From: Fidelibacterota bacterium UBA6531
GTDB taxonomy: Bacteria > Fidelibacterota > Marinisomatia > Marinisomatales > TCS55
NCBI GenBank assembly: GCA_002436185.1
Contig: DJKX01000074.1
Location: 1 to 11,562 of the forward strand
Reading direction: 5' to 3'
Length of the DNA: 11,562 nt
A model generated the notes under the pieces. It did no database searches, was not told the DNA's origin, and worked only from the letters and a program-made list of their open reading frames with translations. The position numbers were made by a program, and so were the translations under genes. Shown one piece after another: positions 1-7,044 of this stretch. Each line of letters begins with the position of its first letter. The first letter of the stretch is position 1.

Positions 1-102
1 CGTATCAAATTGAACCACTTTATTGTTGTCAATTAAGGATTTAACTAAATGTCTCCCAAGAAAACCTGATGCGCCAAGGACAAGTATTTTTTTATTCTTC
101 AA
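1..102 (-). CDS. NAD-dependent epimerase/dehydratase, N-terminal fragment (cut by window edge)
   Basis: Reading from base 102 towards base 1 gives 34 codons beginning KNKKILVLGASGFLG, the beta1-loop-alpha1 dinucleotide-binding start of an extended short-chain dehydrogenase/reductase, with the GxxGxxG glycines at residues 10, 13 and 16. The frame is open to the window edge, so substrate and length cannot be judged. The start is taken as TTG at 102-100, because it places the Rossmann strand a few residues from the N-terminus as usual for the family and no ATG is available. No clear Shine-Dalgarno sequence precedes it. It begins 14 bases after the preceding methyltransferase ends, on the same strand, so it probably continues the operon. 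Proteins of this type in glycan loci are usually nucleotide-sugar epimerases, dehydratases or reductases; which one applies here is unknown. Confidence 0.75.
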   Translation of the reverse strand, partial: MKNKKILVLGASGFLGRHLVKSLIDNNKVVQFDT

Positions 103-116
103 ATTTTTACGAATAT

Positions 117-1046
117 TTATTTAATTCGAATATATGTGGAAGACGGAAAATGTTCTTTGATATTCTCGAATGGCTTGTACTTCGCATCTTGAATCCCATA
201 TGCATCCTTTTGAGGAATATATTCCGGAAAAATCTCTTTTAGTTCTTTTTTTCTTTCATAGTGTAAATGGCTTTCACAAAACATTATTTTTGCTTTATTG
301 TTATTAATTAGATATGCGTGAAGTAAAGATGTTTCCGACCATTGATACATTGTTTGTAGCACGCTTCTCTTATAATCATACGGAAGGTATATATCATGAA
401 AGTGAACTATAACTCCAGAATTAAGCCTAGGTAATATTTCAAGAATAAGATAATTAACATCACTTCCAGGTTTTACTGCATGTGTACTATCGATAAATAA
501 CAAATCATCTTCACCAAGTTTATTTGCTATTTGATGAAACGGAATCGTCTGAACCTTAGATTTGATTAAATTCACTGAATCTAATTCCAATAACTTTTTT
601 GAGGGGAAGGGTTCAATACAAGTTATGGTCAATTATTCCCCGGTTTCTTTTTCGTTCATTTCCCCAGCTTTTAAACTACACCATGTTGAAACACCACTTC
701 CGACTTCAATTATATTTTTTGGTTTAAAATACCTAATTACTGCATGCAGAGTTTGTGCTTCAATAAAATCAAAGCCAGGTCCAAAACCATTTGTTACAGC
801 ATATATATATTCTACATTATTCTCATACTCTACCTGATACGGTAAACATATCTTTTTTAATGTACGAACCTGTTTATTTAAATCAATGTTAATACCCGGA
901 AGATCTGACTTTTTTGCCCAGATATTTTTGGTTTTTTTAAGCTCATTTATATCAGGCACTGGTGAGTAATAGTGAACTGGCAAAACGTGAATCCCTAACT
1001 TAGAGATTAGTTTATATAACGAGAAAATAATTTGTTTTAATTTCAT
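117..1046 (-). pseudogene. Class I SAM-dependent methyltransferase split by an in-frame TAA stop
   Basis: Two adjacent open segments in the same frame (1046-633 and 632-117) together form one methyltransferase of about 309 residues, interrupted only by TAA at 635-633. The first half carries SAM motif I, IIEVGSGVSTW, at about residues 112-122. Directly after the stop the frame continues with LTITCIEPFPS, the strand and acidic residue that normally follow motif I. Further on come LLFIDSTHAV and VIVHFHDIYLP, typical of Methyltransf_24-like proteins. Neither half alone would make a complete Rossmann fold. A TTG codon follows the stop immediately, so reinitiation is formally possible, but such a fragment would lack the SAM loop. 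The start ATG at 1046-1044 has no obvious Shine-Dalgarno motif. The stop may be a real inactivating mutation, a sequencing error or, less likely, a readthrough site. Substrate unknown; glycan O- or N-methylation is an inference from the locus. Confidence 0.8.
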
Positions 1047-1098
1047 AGGGTTTTATTATGGTCTTTGTATTCAGAATAAGTCTATTTCTATTCCTCTT

Positions 1099-1203
1099 TC
1101 ACTTGGGATTTTGATGAATGATTGTAATTGACTCGGTAGCATCTATAATGGGTACTTTATTATAGCGGGCATTTTTTATCAGCCATCCGTTTAATCCTGA
1201 CTT
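1099..1203 (-). pseudogene. Remnant of a second copy of the 5209-4346 putative glycosyltransferase gene
   Basis: Bases 1109-1199 match bases 4584-4674 at 85 of 91 positions by hand alignment (constant offset 3475; differences at 1149, 1168, 1180, 1191, 1192 and 1198). Read on the minus strand in the matching frame, it encodes GLNGWLIKNARY followed by NKVPIIDATESI and TIIHQNPK, then TGA at 1101-1099. This corresponds to about residues 180-209 of the 287-residue intact protein. Only three amino acids differ in that stretch (F to L, D to N, V to I), so the fragment derives from a related gene and is not a perfect duplicate. It has no start, no N-terminal half and no C-terminal third. Its upstream edge coincides with the truncated end of the methyltransferase at 1625-1191. 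No similarity to the intact gene could be followed below 1109, and the remaining 50-odd bases before 1046 hold nothing recognisable. Confidence 0.85.
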
Positions 1204-1625
1204 TTGCTATTTATTGGAAATTTAAAATCATCCCCAAATCCATTCCCATCCTCATTATACCTTTCATTTTTAATATTGAAATGTATAAAATTAAGTTGAG
1301 ATGTATTTTTACTTATAAATTTCTTACACCAATCAATGGAAGGTCTATGAACATCGATACCTATATAGTTTATAGAATCAAATATTTTATTCAGACCTAT
1401 AGGTAAACAACCAAAGCCACAGCCTATATCTAAAATATTATCATCATTATTTATCCCAAATATTAATTTTTTGGCTTCTAATACAGCTGATTGAAAAAAA
1501 TAATCATCATCCCTAAACTCTGAGCCACACCATCTACGACGCTTTGGTGGCAAAACAATCCCATTACATTTTACGGAAGATGTAAATGGCAATTTATCTA
1601 ATAATTGATGAATCTGCGATTTCAT
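1191..1625 (-). pseudogene. Truncated class I SAM-dependent methyltransferase (N-terminal half)
   Basis: 144 codons with SAM motif I ILDIGCGFGCLPIGL at about residues 63-77, followed by YIGIDVHRPSIDWC, the post-I acidic strand. The frame runs through FPINSKSQD and then meets TAA at 1193-1191. Methyltransferases of this type normally continue for roughly another 80-100 residues past this point, through the fourth strand and the 'vlkPGG' region, all of which are absent here. The last codons run into the fragment of the 5209-4346 gene, so the 3' half was evidently replaced by unrelated sequence through recombination. The ATG at 1625-1623 overlaps the TGA of the preceding gene (ATGA), and an AAGGAAG-like Shine-Dalgarno lies about 10 bases upstream, so it may still be translated. 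Hand-counted G+C over 1201-1620 is about 29%. Probably inactive; a short functional protein is unlikely because half the catalytic fold is missing. Confidence 0.75.
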
Positions 1626-2227
1626 AATTTTTTTGCTTCCTTTTTTGAGCCCATAAATTCTGGCATTATTTCTTGATTATTGGCATCAACATTTTTGCCT
1701 TTAAATACAACTATTAGTGTTTTTAATATTATTATTAAATCACCCATAAACGAATTATTTTTTACGTAATTCACATCCAATGCAAATCTTTCTTCCCAAG
1801 ATAAACTGTTTCTACCTGTCACTTGGGCTAAGCCAGTAATGCCAGGCTTAACATTTAATCTGTTTATTTGTGACTTATTAAACCTTGGAAGATACTTAGT
1901 TGGCATTGGTCGTGGCCCCACTAAACTCATATCACCCTTGATCACATTAAACAAAACAGGTAATTCATCAATACTTGTTTTTCTTAATACCCGTCCCCAA
2001 CTGGTCAGCCTTGTGATGTCATGTTTTGCACTCAAGGAATGACCCTTATCCATTGTTCTGAATTTTACCATTGTAAATGGAAAACCATCTCTTCCTAACC
2101 GTTCATGGTGAAAAAAGATGGGGAATCCCTGTGATATAACACTGATAACCGCTGCAGTTAATATTATAGGAGATAAAATAATTAGCCCAATTATACTTGC
2201 TAAGACGTCAAATAATCGTTTTATCAA
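1622..2227 (-). CDS. Minimal phosphoglycosyl transferase (bacterial sugar transferase, PglC/WcaJ-C-terminal type)
   Basis: Transfers a sugar-1-phosphate from a UDP-sugar to undecaprenyl phosphate at the inner face of the cytoplasmic membrane, the first step of repeat-unit assembly. The 201-residue product is the catalytic domain alone, without the extra N-terminal membrane domain of full-length WcaJ/WbaP. Visible features in order: KRLFD and a single hydrophobic re-entrant helix (about residues 3-31), KFRTMD at 55-60, the catalytic Asp-Glu pair D87-E88 in SIDELP, SLVGPRP at 101-107 and PGITGLAQVTGRN at 128-140. The start chosen is TTG at 2227-2225: it has AAGGA seven bases upstream and yields the family-typical N-terminus MIKRLFD. 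A TTG at 2254 would add nine residues and lengthen the overlap with the preceding methyltransferase gene from 20 to 47 bases. The stop overlaps the next ATG by four bases. The sugar is not deducible. Confidence 0.92.
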   Translation of the reverse strand: MIKRLFDVLASIIGLIILSPIILTAAVISVISQGFPIFFHHERLGRDGFPFTMVKFRTMDKGHSLSAKHDITRLTSWGRVLRKTSIDELPVLFNVIKGDMSLVGPRPMPTKYLPRFNKSQINRLNVKPGITGLAQVTGRNSLSWEERFALDVNYVKNNSFMGDLIIILKTLIVVFKGKNVDANNQEIMPEFMGSKKEAKKL

Positions 2228-3068
2228 CCGAAAATCCTTTTTGAGCCATGCCAATCAATAAACTTCCAAAACCTAACCCGCCTGTAATGGAATAAAGGGA
2301 CTTTTGGAATAGACTGTAATCTCTCACTTGTCCCCATGTTTTGTCTGTATTTCCGCATGTAAATACCATCTTGGTATCCAAATTAAAATTTTCGAATAGA
2401 CGATATATTGTTTTTTCCCGAAAAGCCCTCAAATGCATCGGCGGTTGAATAAAGCCATAATCGTAGGATAATTTGGACGAAAATTGCCGCAATTTTGATG
2501 TGAGTGAATTTTGGTTTGGTAATTCCAAATGAATGATTCCCCCGGGTTTTAGTAGAACCATTATGCTTTCCATAAATGAAATGGGATCTTCAACATGTTC
2601 AATTACCTGGTAAGCCATAACCACATCATATTGACCATTAAGAGAATCGATAGAATAATTTGAAATTGGAATTTGGTTCTTTTCTCCAAATTCCTTCCAA
2701 TAAGGATTAATATCAATTCCAGTCCATGAAACATTGAATTCTTTCCATGGTCTGTAAAAAACGCCTGGGCCACAGCCCACTTCCAATACATTTTGGCATT
2801 TTCTATTCAAGATAGATTCATAAATGGCTAATCTTTTTTCAGCATATTTCATGGCCAAAGCATTGGTTTTATGAAAGGCCTTGGTCATCATTTCAATTCC
2901 TTCCATATGGACAGGTGAAGAATTCCCTCCAGATTCTTTTTCAACCATTTGGCTGCAATAATCCAATCCGCATTGATTGCAATGAATCACGGGGTACTCT
3001 CCCCAATTAAAACGGATCAGTTTATCAGAACTTGTACAGACAGGGCAAGATTTTTCAAAATTCATCAT
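2208..3068 (-). CDS. SAM-dependent methyltransferase with N-terminal zinc-binding Cys4 motif
   Basis: 286 residues. The N-terminus holds two CxxC pairs (C8-C11 and C30-C33) that resemble a small zinc ribbon. A class I methyltransferase core follows: motif I VLEVGCGPG at about 94-102, the acidic GIDINP at 117-122, YDVVMAYQVIEHVEDP at 147-162 with the IEHV signature of Methyltransf_11/23 proteins, and LLKPGG at 172-177. It is a complete, normal-length member of the zinc-ribbon methyltransferases often found in O-antigen and capsule clusters, where they probably methylate a sugar or a nucleotide-sugar intermediate in the cytoplasm; the exact acceptor cannot be read from sequence. It starts at the first of two adjacent ATG codons, 12 bases after the glycosyltransferase stop, and overlaps the following phosphoglycosyl transferase by 20 bases. 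Alternative: methylation of a lipid-linked oligosaccharide. Confidence 0.88.
   Translation of the reverse strand: MMNFEKSCPVCTSSDKLIRFNWGEYPVIHCNQCGLDYCSQMVEKESGGNSSPVHMEGIEMMTKAFHKTNALAMKYAEKRLAIYESILNRKCQNVLEVGCGPGVFYRPWKEFNVSWTGIDINPYWKEFGEKNQIPISNYSIDSLNGQYDVVMAYQVIEHVEDPISFMESIMVLLKPGGIIHLELPNQNSLTSKLRQFSSKLSYDYGFIQPPMHLRAFREKTIYRLFENFNLDTKMVFTCGNTDKTWGQVRDYSLFQKSLYSITGGLGFGSLLIGMAQKGFSVDKTII
2235..2239 (-). promoter_or_regulatory. Shine-Dalgarno AAGGA that fixes the start of the phosphoglycosyl transferase
   Basis: On the minus strand AAGGA lies seven bases before TTG 2227-2225, inside the 3' end of the preceding methyltransferase gene. The position supports a TTG start at 2227 over the longer TTG at 2254 and implies translational coupling with the upstream gene. 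Confidence 0.6.
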
Positions 3069-3080
3069 TTTACCAATCCA

Positions 3081-4280
3081 TCAAATAAAAGAGGCACGAT
3101 CGATCACATCCTCAAATTTTTTATAGCTTGAATTTACGTCAAACCGGGTAGCCAAATTCCGAGCGGCTTGGCCCATTTGGTGTAGTTTCTTGTCATTTAG
3201 TATTACTTCATTTAACTTTTCTGCAGCACCTGTCGGATCATTTGGAGGGATTATAAACCCTGCCCCACTCTCCATCAATAATTTTGCTTGCCATCCACCA
3301 TAATTGATCATGATAGGTTTTCCTGCAGCCAGTCCATCAAAGAATTTGTTTGCGGAATTATGTTCCATTTCCGGCAAATCAATAAAAAAGGAAGTCGTTA
3401 TGGTTGCAGCAGATAAAAGACTCGGCATTTCACTTTTTGGGATATAATCGATAATAAATAAATGCTCATTTAAAAGTCCGAGTTTTTTTGACTGCATTCG
3501 GAGCTTTTCTTTTTCATATCCATCCCCAGCAAGCAAAAACTGAACATTAGGATTTATCTTTTTCATCTCATCGGCAATTTCTAAAACATAGGATACACCA
3601 TTTATACGACCAAAGGCCCCTGAATAGACTACCAGTGGACCATTGGAAATTCCAGGGAATTTATTTCTGAATTCCACACCCTTTTGATCAGAAACACTGA
3701 ATGCATTCATATCACTTAAATTAGTTACCACAGACAGTTTTTCATCTGGGATTCTTCCATTTAATTCTGATGCCATCCCAGGTGATAAAGCAATAACCTG
3801 TTCTGCGCTGGCATACGTTTTTTCCTCAATAAATTGGGCTAATCTAATCAAAATTGAAGATTTAAGGGCACCAACGGCAATTGGTAATTGGGGCCATAAG
3901 TCCCTGATTTCAAAAACAAACTTAGTGCTTTTTAACTTTTTAAGTATCAGCGCCGGAATGGCCACAGTCAGAGGTGTACTGCTGGCAATTATTAAATCAA
4001 ATTTCAATTTTTTACCGATTATCATAACATACCCTATATATGAGATATAAGAAAAAAATTTGGCGATAAAATTCATTTTATTCGCATATCGAATCGGGGC
4101 CCAATAGACATTAATTCCCCATTCTATAGAAAAAGAACCTTTAGATTGACCCTGCCAGTTCGCCGTGACCATATACACCGTATCACCTCTTTGGACCAGT
4201 CGTTTTGCAAATTCAAAGGATCGGGTCGAACCGGGCATATTCAGCGTATTAAAGTACTGATGTATATATAGGATTTTCAA
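3081..4280 (-). CDS. GT4-family glycosyltransferase (WbuB-like)
   Basis: 399 residues with the two-Rossmann GT-B fold of family 4 retaining glycosyltransferases. The N-terminus MKILYIHQYFNT followed by PGSTRSFEFA (17-26) is typical of the WbuB-like subgroup that adds sugars to lipid-linked O-antigen or capsule repeat units. EIRDLWP lies at 124-130. The C-terminal donor domain has VVYSGAFGRINGV at 217-229, LLAGDGYEKEKL at 249-260 and HNSANKFFDGLAAGKP at 307-322, which replaces the usual EX7E-region pattern with N...D at its second half. No transmembrane anchor is needed; a hydrophobic stretch near 72-90 may associate with the membrane. The start is TTG at 4280-4278, as no ATG gives the conserved N-terminus. 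Gaps are 65 bases from the gene before and 12 to the gene after. Donor and acceptor are unknown; WbuB itself transfers N-acetyl-L-fucosamine, but specificity should not be carried over. Confidence 0.9.
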   Translation of the reverse strand: MKILYIHQYFNTLNMPGSTRSFEFAKRLVQRGDTVYMVTANWQGQSKGSFSIEWGINVYWAPIRYANKMNFIAKFFSYISYIGYVMIIGKKLKFDLIIASSTPLTVAIPALILKKLKSTKFVFEIRDLWPQLPIAVGALKSSILIRLAQFIEEKTYASAEQVIALSPGMASELNGRIPDEKLSVVTNLSDMNAFSVSDQKGVEFRNKFPGISNGPLVVYSGAFGRINGVSYVLEIADEMKKINPNVQFLLAGDGYEKEKLRMQSKKLGLLNEHLFIIDYIPKSEMPSLLSAATITTSFFIDLPEMEHNSANKFFDGLAAGKPIMINYGGWQAKLLMESGAGFIIPPNDPTGAAEKLNEVILNDKKLHQMGQAARNLATRFDVNSSYKKFEDVIDRASFI

Positions 4281-4345
4281 AATTATGGTGTTCTATACTG
4301 AAGAAAATTTACTTATTTCGATTGGATCCTGAAAAACGTAAACAT

Positions 4346-5209
4346 CTATATTTTTAAAGTTTTTCTGATAAATAAATAGGTCGCTAGAAAAAATCGCCAA
4401 ACCGGATTTGTAGAAAATAAAGAATAAAACCGTCTTGGATATGGGGGGCGTTTTAATCCCTTTTCGACCAGCAAATAATCCGCATCCCAAAGGGAGAAGA
4501 CTGACCAGTAACTCCCTCCCAGTTTAAAATTGCGTTCTTTCTCTATGAAGTAATAATCATTTCTTTGTTGGGGATAATCATGGTTTTGATGAATGATTGT
4601 AATTGACTCGGTAGCATCTATAACGGGTACTTTATTATAGCGTGCATTTTTTATTAGCCATCCGTCAAATCCCGGCCGGCCTACCACGAATGATGGTGGA
4701 TTTAACTGGGAATCGCGGCGAAAGGTCCAGTAATCGATCCCTGACATACGGTGAAGACTTCCTTCTTCTTTTACTTGATTGATTATTCGATCTTCCCATT
4801 CACCATTATCATCATACTCAATTAGGGTGGTCACATCCAAATCCCAACGGCGACCGATCATTAAAAATGGATTCCCATTTACAATATTATTCAACCGATT
4901 AACAGAACTAATAAAAGACTGGGTTAAGATGATATCCGCATTGACTTGAACCACAATTTCATGGTTAGCATGTTCTTGTACATGGTTGAATACTCCGTCA
5001 ATTAATGGGGTGCCAAACTCGTTAACGGGAATTCCATTTACATACTGGACACTTAATTCATACGCTACTTTTTTTGTTGTACCTTCTTCATCTTCGAATA
5101 AAATAATTTGTACATCCGGGTGAAGATATTTCCAGCTTCGAATCGCATTATACTGCAATATTTTAAAAGGACCTGTAAAAGACCGGGGGTTACTGAAAAT
5201 TGTAATCAT
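4346..5209 (-). CDS. Putative GT-A-like glycosyltransferase of an unassigned family
   Basis: 287 residues; I cannot name a characterised homologue. The layout suggests a nucleotide-diphospho-sugar transferase fold: a short N-terminal strand MITIFSNPR, conserved QYNAIRSW at 19-26, an ILFEDEEG strand-loop at 36-43, and VNADIIL at 89-95, which sits where GT-A enzymes carry their metal-binding DxD-like motif. Later come FLMIGRRWDLD at 115-125, SGIDYWTFRR at 156-165, VVGRPGFDGWLI at 175-186 and IIHQNHDY at 205-212, with a His-rich end that could complete a metal site. The last 30 residues are hydrophobic and basic and may dock at the membrane. It starts 15 bases after the GME gene, without a clear Shine-Dalgarno motif. 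Position in the locus supports a sugar-transfer role, which is inference. A fragment of a close relative lies at 1203-1099. Confidence 0.7.
   Translation of the reverse strand: MITIFSNPRSFTGPFKILQYNAIRSWKYLHPDVQIILFEDEEGTTKKVAYELSVQYVNGIPVNEFGTPLIDGVFNHVQEHANHEIVVQVNADIILTQSFISSVNRLNNIVNGNPFLMIGRRWDLDVTTLIEYDDNGEWEDRIINQVKEEGSLHRMSGIDYWTFRRDSQLNPPSFVVGRPGFDGWLIKNARYNKVPVIDATESITIIHQNHDYPQQRNDYYFIEKERNFKLGGSYWSVFSLWDADYLLVEKGLKRPPYPRRFYSLFSTNPVWRFFLATYLFIRKTLKI
4584..4674 (-). repeat. Intact-gene copy of the duplicated 91-base segment
   Basis: This part of the 5209-4346 gene is 85/91 identical to 1109-1199, in the same orientation. It covers the strongly conserved part of the protein from PGFDGW to IIHQN. 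The two copies are about 3.5 kb apart as direct repeats. Confidence 0.9.
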
Positions 5210-5224
5210 TATCGTGAAATATAA

Positions 5225-6214
5225 TTAATCTTCTACGTTTTGCTGGGATTGAGCCTTGACCTGTTTATTGATCCAATTAAATGTTTTTTCAATTCCCGAT
5301 TTTAGAGACTCCGAAACACGCCAGCCAATTTTTTTCAAATACAGATTATTATCTGAATTCCGACCTCTGACACCTAAGGGGCCAGAAATATTTTTAACTG
5401 TCAACTCTTTTTTTGAAATACCAATAACCATTCGGGCCAAATCATTAATACTTATCATTTCATCTGAGCCTATGTTAACAGGTCCTTTAAAGTCAGAATC
5501 CATTAATCGCCTAGTTGCTTCAATACATTCATCAATATAAAGGAATGATCGCGTTTGTTTACCATCACCCCAAACCTCTATTGAATTCCCATCTTCCGCC
5601 TCTGCCACTTTTCGACATAGTGCCGCTGGTGCTTTTTCCTTTCCGCCTGTCCATGTCCCTTCCGGGCCAAATATATTATGGTAACGGGCAATGCGCACGT
5701 TTAAGGCATAATTCCGGTAATATGATAAATAAAGCCGCTCACTGAACAGTTTTTCCCAACCATATTCAGAATCTGGCGCAGCAGGATAAGCAGAGCTTTC
5801 GACACAATTTGGGTTGTCCGGATCTAGCTGGTTATGCTCTGGGTACATGCACGCAGAAGAAGAATAAAAGATTTTATCCACGTTTCTTTTTACGCAAAGA
5901 TCGGCAATATTTAAATTTATCTGTGCCGAATTATGCATGACATCGGCATCATGCTCACCGGTAAATATGTAACCTGCCCCTCCCATATCAGCTGCGAATT
6001 GGTATACCTCATCAATATTATCGGTGACGACACTCCTACAGAATGCCTGTTCTCTTAAATCTCCCTGGATGAATTCATCGGCTATTTCATTTACATCCAT
6101 AAATTCATGGTATTTTATATCTACCCCACGGACCCAATTGCCATCATCTTTCAATCTTTTTACCATGGCGCCACCGATAAATCCCCCTGCGCCACACACT
6201 AATATTTTTTTCAT
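5225..6214 (-). CDS. GDP-mannose 3,5-epimerase homologue (NAD-dependent extended SDR)
   Basis: 329 residues that closely follow plant GDP-mannose 3,5-epimerase (GME), which converts GDP-D-mannose to GDP-L-galactose with GDP-L-gulose as by-product through a C4-oxidised intermediate. Visible: the NAD loop GAGGFIG at 8-14; AADMGG at 74-79, a GME hallmark; SSSACMYPEHNQL at 118-130 with the catalytic-type Cys122; YGWEK with Tyr151 and Lys155; FGPEGTWTGGKEKAPAA at 182-197 with Lys194 where GME has its second acid/base residue; WGDGKQTRSFLYIDEC at 215-230; NIGSDEM; and GVRGRNSDNN. All catalytic positions I know of are kept, so it is probably active. The ATG at 6214 overlaps the upstream TGA by four bases, with AGAGGA six bases before it. 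It probably supplies an L-sugar for the repeat unit. An altered product (another GDP-hexose epimer) is possible. Confidence 0.87.
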   Translation of the reverse strand: MKKILVCGAGGFIGGAMVKRLKDDGNWVRGVDIKYHEFMDVNEIADEFIQGDLREQAFCRSVVTDNIDEVYQFAADMGGAGYIFTGEHDADVMHNSAQINLNIADLCVKRNVDKIFYSSSACMYPEHNQLDPDNPNCVESSAYPAAPDSEYGWEKLFSERLYLSYYRNYALNVRIARYHNIFGPEGTWTGGKEKAPAALCRKVAEAEDGNSIEVWGDGKQTRSFLYIDECIEATRRLMDSDFKGPVNIGSDEMISINDLARMVIGISKKELTVKNISGPLGVRGRNSDNNLYLKKIGWRVSESLKSGIEKTFNWINKQVKAQSQQNVED

Positions 6215-7035
6215 TTCATTTCCTCTATAATTTTGACAATACCTTCTTTTATTCCGATTTCCGGTTGCCAGTATCTCAAAATACTCGGGTTCGGCTCGTT
6301 TCTTTTATCTCGTTGAACACCATCTTTTTGTTTGGTAGGGACAATTTCCGTCCCCGGGAATTGTCCCGCAATAATTTGAGCAATTTTTTGGATCGATATC
6401 CATTCAAAACTAGTAATATGATATTCTGATTGTTTATCCAACTTATCAAATTGTTCACTGAGGGTATATAAACACTTTGAGCAATCATCACCATGTAAAA
6501 ATTGTCGCACTTCCGTTCCATCGGTTAACATGTCAATTCGCTTATTTTCTTTTGCCTTTTGAATAAAGTCGGTAATTACATGTGCTTTATCTTCATTGTG
6601 CTCAGGCGCATAAACATTCCAAAACTTCACTGTGAGTCCTCCCAATGCATCTGTATATTTTTCTCCAATTGCTTTGGCGGTGCCATAGGGAGAATAAGTC
6701 ATATTAGACATTTGGCTGGATGCGAAAATAAAGGGTGTTTTATGAATATTGAGTTCATGAAAAACATTTTCCATAATGGAAACATTATTATGTAAAAACT
6801 CATATGTTTTCTGATGATGTTCCAAGTATCGTGAACCGCCCACATCAAAGGCTAAAAAAAAGACGAAATCGGCAGCGGACATCCTTTTTGAAAGAAGAGA
6901 ATTCCTATGAATTCGCAGATCCTCATTTTCTCCATTGAGAATATCAAATCCAAAAACATTGTGTCCCTGTGATCTAAGGTAGTTACACAAAGGTGAACCT
7001 ATTTGACCTGCTGATCCCAAAACTAAATAATTCAT
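6211..7035 (-). CDS. NAD(P)-dependent epimerase/dehydratase (extended SDR)
   Basis: 274 residues, short for an extended short-chain dehydrogenase. The cofactor loop GSAGQIG is at 7-13 with an acidic D31 after the second strand, as in NAD-preferring members. FASSQMSN at 104-111 supplies the catalytic-type serine, and YGTAK at 117-121 the Tyr/Lys pair. FDVGGSRYL at 63-71 and the following NN are reminiscent of the AADMGG segment of the neighbouring GME, but the Cys-containing SSAC motif and the GGxEKAPAA segment of GME are missing, so the reaction must differ. It overlaps GME by four bases, and an AGGG motif lies seven bases before its ATG. The pairing suggests it acts on the GME product or its precursor, for instance as a reductase, dehydratase or further epimerase; this is inference only. 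Confidence 0.82.
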   Translation of the reverse strand: MNYLVLGSAGQIGSPLCNYLRSQGHNVFGFDILNGENEDLRIHRNSLLSKRMSAADFVFFLAFDVGGSRYLEHHQKTYEFLHNNVSIMENVFHELNIHKTPFIFASSQMSNMTYSPYGTAKAIGEKYTDALGGLTVKFWNVYAPEHNEDKAHVITDFIQKAKENKRIDMLTDGTEVRQFLHGDDCSKCLYTLSEQFDKLDKQSEYHITSFEWISIQKIAQIIAGQFPGTEIVPTKQKDGVQRDKRNEPNPSILRYWQPEIGIKEGIVKIIEEMK

Positions 7036-7044
7036 AGCAAAACC

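Noticed and set aside
633..635. TAA as a reassigned sense codon (alternative genetic code)
   Set aside because: Several other genes in the window end at TAA or TGA at sensible family lengths, so the standard bacterial code fits.
562..837. Plus-strand open frame of 91 codons across the split methyltransferase
   Set aside because: Antisense to conserved methyltransferase motifs and composed of the complement of that gene; no domain or start signal supports it. The other plus-strand frames were rejected for the same reason.
1047..1108. Possible further remnant of the duplicated gene downstream of the 91-base match
   Set aside because: Alignment with the sequence after HQN in the intact gene breaks down even when small gaps are allowed.
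4293..4490. Open frame of 65 codons on the minus strand overlapping the end of the putative glycosyltransferase gene
   Set aside because: It is a shifted-frame reading of the conserved C-terminal coding sequence, with no recognisable domain.
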